From Desulfurella amilsii (GTDB lineage Bacteria; Campylobacterota_A; Desulfurellia; Desulfurellales; Desulfurellaceae): 50,344 nt of DNA. The stretch spans positions 1 to 50,344 of the forward strand of contig NZ_MDSU01000010.1 in assembly GCF_002119425.1 (NCBI RefSeq). Direction: 5' to 3'. The translations under genes and the position numbers were made by a program. Below, piece after piece: positions 42,485 to 49,661 of this stretch. Position 1 is the first letter of the stretch, and every line of letters begins with the position of its first letter. Below the pieces are notes generated by a model. That model was not told the DNA's origin, did not search any database, and was given only the letters and a program-made list of their open reading frames with translations.

Positions 42485-43664
42485 TTTCACCCTCTATTTT
42501 TGCTTTTTTGATAATAAATGAAGATATACCAAAAGGGTCTGCTTTTACGAGATCATCTGGCACATCTTGTCCAAAACTAATGTAAGAAATGGGTTTTTTT
42601 GTTTTAACAGCAAAATTAAGCATTGTGCCAGGTGTATTTGTTTCGTCTAATTTAGTAAGTAACAAACTATCAATCTTGAGTCTAGAAAATTTACCATAAA
42701 TTTCCATACAGTCTTCTTCTTTAGTATTTAAAGCTAAAACTAAACTGATATGCATACCATTTTGATCATTAAATAAACTAAATGATTCTTCAAGACGCTT
42801 AATATCTTTTTGACTTCGACCAACTGTATCAATAAAAATTTTGTCATAACCACTAAATTCATTTATGGCTTTTTGTAAATCATCTCTTCCAAGACATACC
42901 TGCATAGGTATTTCCATAATTTTTGAATAGGTAAGTAGTTGATCAACGGCGCCTATGCGGTAAGTGTCAGTAGTTATGATGCTTACTTTTTTTTTGTTTT
43001 TTAACTTTTCTATTGCTGCAAGTTTTGCTATAGTTGTTGTTTTGCCCACACCGGTTGGACCTGTTAATACGACTATTTGTTCAGTTGGCTCTACTGTCTT
43101 AAAAAACTGGGACAAAAGAACGCTTAGGTAATCAATAGTGTAGTTGTCATCTTTGAGTTTTTCGGCATACAAATTATCATAAAGAGCTTTGGATATTTTA
43201 AAAGAATATTTTTTGTTTATACCTTTTTCATTCATAAAATTAAAATACTTTTGAACAGAAATGGGCAAATTGTAAATATCAATCTCACCTTCTTTTTTTG
43301 CCATGTATGATAGGCTGCTTTTTAGGTTGTCTAGGTCACTTTTAATACTTTCTACCACTTCTTGTAAGGGATTTTTTGTAGCATTTTTTAACAGATTTTC
43401 TAAATCTTGTATCTTTTTTTCAAGGTCTTGTTTGGATTGGTCGTTTTGTTTGGACTCGATTAAATTAGCAAAATCTTTTTTTTTGGTACTTTCTGGATGC
43501 TCGATAGCAGCTGTAACTTCAATAACCTCTCTTTTAAAAAAAGAAAAAAATGAACCTTTACGCACTTTTCTTGTAGATAAAATTACAGCTTCTTCGCCTA
43601 GCTCTTTTTTTATTTTTTTAATAGCTTCTTGAAGATTGTTTGCCTCGAATGTTTTTATTATCAT
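42477..43664 (-). CDS. flhF: SRP-like GTPase FlhF (flagellar placement)
   Basis: FlhF recruits the first flagellar components to the pole. The 395-residue protein has an N-terminal B domain (MIIKTFEANNLQEAIKKIKKELG, residues 1-23), a Lys/Asp/Glu-rich coiled-coil linker (about 60-120), an N domain, and the SRP-type G domain from about 195: P-loop GPTGVGKTT (202-210), TTDTYRIGAVDQL (231-243), FIDTVGRS and LLTKLDET. The linker is long, but within what FlhF shows. ATG overlaps the flhA stop by 4 bases. Confidence 0.95.
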   Translation of the reverse strand: MIIKTFEANNLQEAIKKIKKELGEEAVILSTRKVRKGSFFSFFKREVIEVTAAIEHPESTKKKDFANLIESKQNDQSKQDLEKKIQDLENLLKNATKNPLQEVVESIKSDLDNLKSSLSYMAKKEGEIDIYNLPISVQKYFNFMNEKGINKKYSFKISKALYDNLYAEKLKDDNYTIDYLSVLLSQFFKTVEPTEQIVVLTGPTGVGKTTTIAKLAAIEKLKNKKKVSIITTDTYRIGAVDQLLTYSKIMEIPMQVCLGRDDLQKAINEFSGYDKIFIDTVGRSQKDIKRLEESFSLFNDQNGMHISLVLALNTKEEDCMEIYGKFSRLKIDSLLLTKLDETNTPGTMLNFAVKTKKPISYISFGQDVPDDLVKADPFGISSFIIKKAKIEGENE

Positions 43665-45712
43665 AATTCAATTGTGTCTATCGTCTTAATTTCTACATTA
43701 TTGGCAATTTCTGAGTAAGACAAAACAATAATCCTTGGGAAGAATTTATCAAGAAAAGCTTTAAAATGCCTTCTGACTCTTGGTGAGGTCACAATTATAG
43801 GCTCAATCCCATTTTCTGCGGCTCTTGCAATTTGATTTTGTGTGGATTGCATAAGCTTATCACCAATATTTGGTGGAAGATTCATATATGAATAACCATT
43901 TTCTTCTTTAATGTTTGCAGTTAACACGCCTTCTACACTAGAGCCCAATAGTATTACATTTAACACATTGTTTTCATTTTTGTATTTGTTTGTAATATGA
44001 TAGGCTAGGGCACTTCTTACATGTTCTGTTAGTAAATCCAAATCCTTAGTGTGCGGTGCCCAGTCGGCAAGCGTTTCAAAAATTGTTAATAAATCTCTAA
44101 TAGGCACCTGTTCCTTAAGCAGATTTTTTAATATCCTATGTACTTGTCCAAGCGATAAATACTGTCCTAACTCTTCTATAACTTTGGGGTAATCACCTTT
44201 TAGATTTTCAAGCAGTTTGTTTGCATCTTGTCTGGTAAATATGTCGTAAATGTTTCTTTTAATAAGCTCGGTTATATGCGTGATAATTACCGTTACAGGA
44301 TCCACTACTGTGTATCCTGCTACTATTGCTTCATTCTTCTTTTCTTTTTCAATCCATATTGCCTGCAAACCAAACGCTGGTTCTTTTGTAGAAATGCCTT
44401 CTATTTGTTTTAATGGAGCAGGTGACATAGCAAGGAGTCTATCTGGTTCAATTTTATATCTACCAACTTCAATGCCTTTTATTAAAAAAATATATTCATT
44501 TTTATCTAATGTGAGATTGTCCCTTATCCTGATAGAGGAAATTATTACGCCAATATCTAACGCCAGTTGCTTCCGCATTAATTTTATTCTATTGAGCAGA
44601 TTACCGCCTTCGGCTTCTTCTGTTAGATGTATCAAGCCATAGCCTATCTCAAGTTCAAGTACATTAATTTTCATAGCTTCTTCGATATTTTCTTCAACAA
44701 TTGGCGCCTTTGCCTGTTCTTGGATGTTTTTTTCTTCTTCAAGTTTTTCTTGAATTTTCTTTTGAGAAATAGAGTATGCCAAATATGCAAAAATCAGTGC
44801 TAAAAAGATTAAACTAATATGTGGCATGCCTGGAATCAAAGCCAAAATCCCCAGTATTGCAGCAGATAGATATAGTGCTTTATATTGTTTTGTAAGTTGA
44901 TTTATTAGGTCTGGCGCAAGACTTTCTTCGCTTGAGCTTTTTGTAATAACAATACCAGCTGCTGTTGATATGATAAGCGCAGGCAACTGTACCACAAGGC
45001 CATCGCCAATTGTAAGCACCGTGTACCTGCTTGCTGCCTCTGATAGATTCATGTTGTGCTGCAGAACACCAATTATTATTCCGCCAATTATGTTAATAAA
45101 AGTTATTAAAAGGCCTGCAATTGCATCGCCTCTTACAAACTTGCTTGCACCATCCATGGCACCATAAAAATCTGCTTCTTTTGTAATTTCTTGCCTGCGT
45201 TTTTTGGCCTCTACTTCAGTAAGAATGCCAGAATTCAAATCAGCATCTATACTCATTTGCTTTCCAGGCATAGCATCAAGCGTAAAGCGCGCAGCAACTT
45301 CAGCTACTCTGCCAGCACCTTTTGTTATTACAACAAAGTTTATTATTACTAAGATAATAAATATTATAAAGCCGACAATATAGCTCCCGCCAACAACAAA
45401 ATAACCGAAAGTTTTTATAAATTTACCTGCTGCGTCAGCGCTTTGAGCACCATGTAGCAAAATTGCTCTTGTGGTTGCAATACTAAGCGATAGTCTAAAT
45501 AAGGTGACAGTCAAAAGTATTGTAGGAAATGTGGATATATCAAGTGGTCTTTGTGTATAAATGCTAACAAAAAATATCAATAGTGCAGAAGCAAACGAAA
45601 TTGTTATAAAAAAATCAAGCAAAAAAGGCGGCAGTGGAACAATTAAAACCGTAAGTATTATAATTACTGCAATTAGTATAAGAAAATCGCTAAAGCGAGT
45701 AATTTGACCCAT
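43661..45712 (-). CDS. flhA: Flagellar type III export gate protein FlhA
   Basis: FlhA forms the nonameric export gate of the flagellar secretion system. It has about 683 residues: eight membrane helices in the first 330 (VPLPPFLLDFFITISFA, FPTILLTVTLFRLSLSIATTR, VRGDAIAGLLITFINIIGG), the FHIPEP signature region (GRVAEVAARFTLDAMPGKQMSIDADL, about 135-160) and the cytoplasmic domain from 350 with PRVRRHFKAFLDKFFPRIIVLSYSEI near the end. The longest frame starts at TTG 45748 inside yggS; ATG 45712, 4 bases after the yggS stop, gives the normal family N-terminus. The ribosome-binding site is poor, suggesting coupling to yggS. Confidence 0.95.
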   Translation of the reverse strand: MGQITRFSDFLILIAVIIILTVLIVPLPPFLLDFFITISFASALLIFFVSIYTQRPLDISTFPTILLTVTLFRLSLSIATTRAILLHGAQSADAAGKFIKTFGYFVVGGSYIVGFIIFIILVIINFVVITKGAGRVAEVAARFTLDAMPGKQMSIDADLNSGILTEVEAKKRRQEITKEADFYGAMDGASKFVRGDAIAGLLITFINIIGGIIIGVLQHNMNLSEAASRYTVLTIGDGLVVQLPALIISTAAGIVITKSSSEESLAPDLINQLTKQYKALYLSAAILGILALIPGMPHISLIFLALIFAYLAYSISQKKIQEKLEEEKNIQEQAKAPIVEENIEEAMKINVLELEIGYGLIHLTEEAEGGNLLNRIKLMRKQLALDIGVIISSIRIRDNLTLDKNEYIFLIKGIEVGRYKIEPDRLLAMSPAPLKQIEGISTKEPAFGLQAIWIEKEKKNEAIVAGYTVVDPVTVIITHITELIKRNIYDIFTRQDANKLLENLKGDYPKVIEELGQYLSLGQVHRILKNLLKEQVPIRDLLTIFETLADWAPHTKDLDLLTEHVRSALAYHITNKYKNENNVLNVILLGSSVEGVLTANIKEENGYSYMNLPPNIGDKLMQSTQNQIARAAENGIEPIIVTSPRVRRHFKAFLDKFFPRIIVLSYSEIANNVEIKTIDTIEL

Positions 45713-45716
45713 TAAA

Positions 45717-46385
45717 CTAAGTTCTTTCTCCAAAAATTCCCCGTCCAATACGTATTATAGTTGAACCTTCTTGTATAGCGATTTTATAGTCATCACTCAT
45801 ACCCATTGATAGCTCGGCTAAATCAGGGCAAAAGCTTTTCTTTAAATCTTCAAACAACGATTTCATATCTCTAAAAGCTTTTCTGATTTCAACCTCATCA
45901 GCTTGAGGACCAATACACATAAGTCCGTGCAATTTTAAATTCTTCAAATTAACTATACTTCTTGTAGCCTCTAAAACATCATTTTTAAAAAAACCGAATT
46001 TTTTAGGATCATTTGCAATGTTAACTTCAAGCATTATATTTATAATTTTGTTTTGTGAAAATGCATAATTATTTAGTTTATCTGCAAGTTCTAAGCTATC
46101 CATACTATCAATATAGTCAAAATACATTGCAGCCTTTTTTGCTTTATTTAATTGCAGATGACCTATTAAATGCCACTGGATATCTAAATTATCTTGCTTT
46201 GCTAATTCTATTTTTGCAATCGCCTCTTGCATCCTATTTTCACCAAAGATACGCTGGCCGCATTCATATGCTTTTTTTACAACGCTAAGATTAAAATTTT
46301 TTGATACTGCCATTAATTTGACATCAGGATTTAAACTTTCTATTTCGCTCTTTATTTTTTTTAAGTTTTTGCAAATATTTTCCAT
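45717..46385 (-). CDS. YggS-family PLP-binding protein
   Basis: A 222-residue PLP-homeostasis protein (PLPBP/YggS, alanine-racemase-like barrel without racemase activity). Lys29 in KLMAVSKNF binds PLP; FGENRMQEAIAKI, WHLIGHLQLNKAKKA, LEVNIANDPKKFGF, LHGLMCIGP and LSMGMSDDYKIAIQEGSTIIRIGRGIFG are the family's conserved blocks. These proteins buffer PLP and affect amino-acid metabolism. It has its own good promoter and is the first gene of the flhA-flhF-flhG-ccdA transcript, so housekeeping sigma factor would drive these early flagellar genes. Confidence 0.93.
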   Translation of the reverse strand: MENICKNLKKIKSEIESLNPDVKLMAVSKNFNLSVVKKAYECGQRIFGENRMQEAIAKIELAKQDNLDIQWHLIGHLQLNKAKKAAMYFDYIDSMDSLELADKLNNYAFSQNKIINIMLEVNIANDPKKFGFFKNDVLEATRSIVNLKNLKLHGLMCIGPQADEVEIRKAFRDMKSLFEDLKKSFCPDLAELSMGMSDDYKIAIQEGSTIIRIGRGIFGERT

Positions 46386-46403
46386 AAAAAACTCCTTTTT
46401 ACG

Positions 46404-46431
46404 ATTATACTTTTGCTTTAAAATAAGTCAA
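46404..46431 (-). promoter_or_regulatory. Promoter of the yggS-flhAFG-ccdA operon
   Basis: Minus strand: TTGACT (46431-46426), 16 bases, perfect TATAAT (46409-46404), then AAGGAG and ATG 46385. This is a sigma-70-type promoter; I see no sigma-54 or sigma-28 motif here. Confidence 0.75.
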
Positions 46432-46508
46432 TTATTTATGAATCAATGGGTAACAAAAAAAAGATTAAAACGATGAACACTACTACTCACCACAGAAAGG
46501 TGCGGTTT

Positions 46509-47279
46509 TCAAGTCACACCTTTTGGGCTAATACAGAAATGAAACTCATTGTTTGTTTGAAGGATATGGTTCTTTTCAATAACTACAGCATTATTATTGT
46601 AGTCTATAAGCAAAACATAAGAAGTTTGTGTACCGTAATTCTTGCTTTTTACAAATATAGACGAGAGCATTTTTTCTTGCATTAAATCAATTCCTGTAGA
46701 TGGGAGACTATCTTCAAATACTGTATCGTCGTATAAAATTTTAAATAGTTGTTTTATCATTAATTTTTTGTCTTGCGCGTAGAGAATGTCATTTTCAAAT
46801 GCAGCTTTGGCTTTCTTTGTTTTAGGCCACGATATATCCAGTAAACTATTACTTAGGGTATGCAAGCCACTTTTTATTCGCATAAGTTGATTTTGAATGT
46901 TAGAAAAGTAGTAAAGGCAATCGATACTGCCAAATACTAAATTAAATGGATTATATAAAACAGGATTTGTACTCCTAATAAATCTTTTTGGGTCAACATT
47001 AGCAGTTAAATAGTCCCATACAATACGCCCTCTAGAAGGTGCGCTAGTTTTAAATAAATCAGGATTTCTATAGTTTGTTAAAAAAACCAATTTACCATTT
47101 TTTGTTATACCAAAAAAGCTGCCTAGTGCAAGCAAATCCCTTGGAGATAGCAACTCATCAGTTTCAGATTTATACCACTTAAATGGCAAACTCTTTCTTG
47201 CGTAGTATTCGTCCCTATTGCCTGCTAATATAAGTTTGTATTTGGGGTTTTTGTTTAAGGCAAACACAACTAAACACAT
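46509..47279 (-). CDS. NRDE-motif (TANGO2-like) protein
   Basis: A 256-residue protein with the TANGO2/NRDE signature: it opens MCLVVFALNKNP (the conserved Met-Cys start), then LILAGNRDEYYARKS (about 16-30), LSPRDLLALGSFFGITKNGKLVFLTNYRN and PSRGRIVWDYL. The last strands (TQTSYVLLIDYNNNAVVIEKN) also match the family. TANGO2-like proteins resemble N-terminal nucleophile hydrolases; heme handling has been proposed for eukaryotic members. The bacterial role is unknown. It stands alone with a weak promoter. A 9-bp inverted repeat follows the stop but lacks a T-tract. Confidence 0.85.
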   Translation of the reverse strand: MCLVVFALNKNPKYKLILAGNRDEYYARKSLPFKWYKSETDELLSPRDLLALGSFFGITKNGKLVFLTNYRNPDLFKTSAPSRGRIVWDYLTANVDPKRFIRSTNPVLYNPFNLVFGSIDCLYYFSNIQNQLMRIKSGLHTLSNSLLDISWPKTKKAKAAFENDILYAQDKKLMIKQLFKILYDDTVFEDSLPSTGIDLMQEKMLSSIFVKSKNYGTQTSYVLLIDYNNNAVVIEKNHILQTNNEFHFCISPKGVT

Positions 47280-47370
47280 ACGTATCTTAACCCTATAAAT
47301 TTATATAACAATTGAAAACAAATAAGCTCAAATAACTAAAAAAACCGCTGCCCACTGTTTTATTATAAGT

Positions 47371-47487
47371 CTAGTTGCGCTTTCTTTGGCAGTAATCTAT
47401 AAAATTTTTTGCAAACTCAACGCAAAAACTTTTTTTTCTGACGCTTAACATGGACATGGCTCTAACCAAATAAACAATCTTTTTCAT
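47371..47487 (-). CDS. Possible 38-residue ORF coupled to cfa
   Basis: Immediately after the CFA synthase, a 38-codon frame starts in an ATGA overlap with the cfa stop and ends with TAG at 47371. It is basic, beginning MKKIVYLVRAMSML and ending YCQRKRN, with two Cys and no clear helix of membrane length. The tight junction is like the real gene overlaps elsewhere in the window, which is the only argument for it. I know no homologous family. It could equally be chance in a 204-base gap. Confidence 0.3.
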   Translation of the reverse strand: MKKIVYLVRAMSMLSVRKKSFCVEFAKNFIDYCQRKRN

Positions 47488-48695
47488 ACATTTGCTTTCC
47501 AATTATTGTATATTTGGCCTCTGTATAAAGGTATTTGAATTTGGCCTTTTGAAAAGACTATCTGATAAAGTTGAGTATCACCCCACTTAAAGGAAGCGTA
47601 GGCACCATTTAAATACAACCTCCACATTCTAATAAACTTTTCGTCGAACGTCTGTTTGACTTTGCCTATATTTTTTTCAAAATGCTCTATCCAGTGTTCA
47701 ATTGTTTTGGCGTAGTGAGGCCTTAGGTTTTCTATATCGATAATATAAAACTTTTTCTTCCTTAGTCTTTTAACCAATTCTTCTAAAGAAGGCAAGTATC
47801 CGCCGGGAAATATATACTTAAGCGTCCATGGATCAGTAGGCAGTGGCTCATTATGCCCAATTGTATGCAAAAGCCCAAGCGCACCTGACTCTAGAATGGC
47901 CTTGAGTTTGCTAAAAAACACATCAGCATAATTTTTCCCAATATGCTCATATGCTCCTATTGAAACAAATTTGTTGAAAGTCCCTGTTAGGTTCCTGTAG
48001 TCTTCATAAACAACTTCTATTTTATCGCTTAAGCCTTCCTCTTTTATTCTTTGTTTTGCAAATTCATACTGGTTTTTAGATATAGTGCAGCCTAAGCCTT
48101 TTATATTGTTTCTCTTTGCTGCATATATCAAAAAACCACCAAAACCACAACCAACATCTACAACTTTATCATTGTCTTTTAAGTAGATCTTTCTGCATAT
48201 AAGTTCATATTTATTGTTTTGTGCAGTCTCTAAACTATCATCTGGAGTTTTAAAGTAAGCGCAAGAATACGTATAGCTTTTATCCAAAAACAAACCAAAA
48301 AAATCGTTGCCCAAGTCATAATGGTAAGATATATTTTTTTTAGCGCCCTTTTTTGAATTTATATTTGAAAGCTTATTTACTGCAATGGCAAGTTTTGTTT
48401 TTGCAGGTACCCTTATATTGTTCTTTTTTATGAAATTTTCAAGATACAGCAAATCCTTTAAATTTCCAGTTACTTCAATATTCTGGCTTACGTAGTGCTC
48501 TCCAAAACCCAAGCTCAAGTCACTAAATAAATCTTCAAGTACATTTTTAGCATTTATTTTTATACTTATTTTGTGCGGTTCACTCCCAAAATGTTTGGTT
48601 GTGCCATCCCAATAGGTAATCTGTGAAGAAACTTCCTTGCTTGCTTCTTCAAGAGCCTGTTCAATAAATTTTTGAAACTCTCTTGTAGTGTTCAC
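47484..48695 (-). CDS. cfa: Cyclopropane-fatty-acyl-phospholipid synthase
   Basis: Adds a methylene from SAM across cis double bonds of membrane phospholipid acyl chains, a common response to acid, heat or stationary phase. The 403-residue protein has an N-terminal lipid-binding domain (1 to about 115). The catalytic part follows with NISYHYDLGNDFFGLFLD (about 121-138), YSCAYF (Cys145), the SAM site KVVDVGCGFGGFLIYAA (177-193), SIGAYEHIG (about 235), IFPGGYLPS and NLRPHYAKTIEHW. The start is a GTG (48695) with GGAGG 7 bases upstream. A perfect 26-base palindrome lies just above that site. A 38-residue frame overlaps its stop. Confidence 0.94.
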   Translation of the reverse strand: MNTTREFQKFIEQALEEASKEVSSQITYWDGTTKHFGSEPHKISIKINAKNVLEDLFSDLSLGFGEHYVSQNIEVTGNLKDLLYLENFIKKNNIRVPAKTKLAIAVNKLSNINSKKGAKKNISYHYDLGNDFFGLFLDKSYTYSCAYFKTPDDSLETAQNNKYELICRKIYLKDNDKVVDVGCGFGGFLIYAAKRNNIKGLGCTISKNQYEFAKQRIKEEGLSDKIEVVYEDYRNLTGTFNKFVSIGAYEHIGKNYADVFFSKLKAILESGALGLLHTIGHNEPLPTDPWTLKYIFPGGYLPSLEELVKRLRKKKFYIIDIENLRPHYAKTIEHWIEHFEKNIGKVKQTFDEKFIRMWRLYLNGAYASFKWGDTQLYQIVFSKGQIQIPLYRGQIYNNWKANV

Positions 48696-48712
48696 GATAA
48701 AGCCTCCTGATC

Positions 48713-48738
48713 AATCAAACAAAAACTTTTGTTTGATT
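48713..48738. promoter_or_regulatory. Perfect 26-base palindrome upstream of cfa
   Basis: AATCAAACAAAA, a two-base centre, and TTTTGTTTGATT: 12-base arms without mismatch. It ends 5 bases before the cfa GGAGG site. It could be a dimeric repressor operator or a 5'-leader hairpin that limits access to the ribosome-binding site. Confidence 0.65.
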
Positions 48739-48976
48739 CAAAAGATTTTTTAAGTACTAAAAATTTAAGAGCTCTTTACACACCTTATTTCTATTGTCTA
48801 TAATGTATGCCAAAATAAGATTTTTCAAGAGTATTATTAAAGATGCATTTTTTAAAAGTTGCTTTTTTTTACGTTCTTGTATGTTTTTTAGCTAATTGCC
48901 TAGCTTGAAAAAGCTTAATAAAGGTACACAAAAACTCTTAATAATGCTTAAATCCTAAAAATGATTAATTAATATA

Positions 48977-49004
48977 TTGACAAAATAATAAGTGATATTA
49001 TAAT
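48977..49004 (+). promoter_or_regulatory. Promoter of tolC copy 2
   Basis: TTGACA (48977-48982), 16 bases, TATAAT (48999-49004): both hexamers perfect. It lies outside the repeat and differs from the sequence upstream of copy 1. Confidence 0.8.
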
Positions 49005-49014
49005 AACCAAAATG

Positions 49015-49661
49015 AAGGGAGGTTCTTTCATGCACCTTAGAAAAACCCTGTTTTCCATATCGGTCTTAGCTTTATTTGCAAATACTTCTTACGCTTTATC
49101 TTTAAGCGAAGTGCAGTCTTTAAGCTCAAACAACAACTATCAGATAAAGCAGTACGAATCGCTCTATGAGTCTTCAAAAGAGTCAAAGCAAAGTGCTTTT
49201 AAAAACTTTTTGCCAAACCTATCTACAAATTACTCATATACAAGACTTGATCAGCCACCATACCAGATTGCAAACGGCAATAAATTGATTATGGGCTCTG
49301 TTAATAACTATCAGTGGAATGTTACAATAACACAGCCTTTATTTACAGGCTTTTATCTGTTGAACAAGTACAAGTATGCAAAGTACAATGAATCATTCTC
49401 TCAGGCAAACCTAGAAGTAATAAGAAACCAAATTATAACAAATGCAAAAAATGCTTACTTCAACGTCCTATATAACCAAAAGATACTAGAAACTAGGCAG
49501 CTTGCTGTTGCCCAGTATGAATCACACTTAAAAGACGCAGAAAGTTTCTATAAACAAGGTCTTATCCCAAAAGTAGACTTACTAAAATCACAAGTAGCCT
49601 ACTCAAATGCAAAGCAAGAGCTAAAACAAGCTTATGCTAACTTAACAAACGCTATAGCTCA
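49015..49661. repeat. Right arm of the inverted repeat (tolC copy 2)
   Basis: Reverse complement of 1-647 with two mismatches (49113, 49362). The repeat starts at the ribosome-binding site of tolC copy 2. The match is limited to 647 bases only because copy 1 is cut by the window edge, so it may continue further right. Confidence 0.95.

Larger units (their letters stand above)
48696..49029. other. Divergent intergenic region between cfa and tolC copy 2
   Basis: This 334-base gap is the longest gene-free stretch. It is very AT-rich. On the left it holds the cfa ribosome-binding site and a 26-base palindrome (48713-48738); on the right a good promoter for tolC copy 2 (48977-49004) and its GGGAGG site. 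A small hairpin with a GAAA loop (48902-48915) lies between. No open frame or tRNA-like sequence was found in the middle. Confidence 0.8.

Noticed and set aside
46490-46525. Inverted repeat AAAGGTG/CACCTTT at the end of the TANGO2-like gene as a terminator
   Set aside because: The stem is 9 bp with a G-T pair and no T-tract follows on either strand.
47335-47365. AAAAC/GTTTT hairpin with a T-run after the small cfa-linked ORF as a terminator
   Set aside because: Only five weak base pairs and a long unpaired loop; not enough for an intrinsic terminator.
48902-48915. Small hairpin with a GAAA loop in the cfa-tolC gap as an RNA gene
   Set aside because: Only a 5-bp stem and no promoter or terminator around it.
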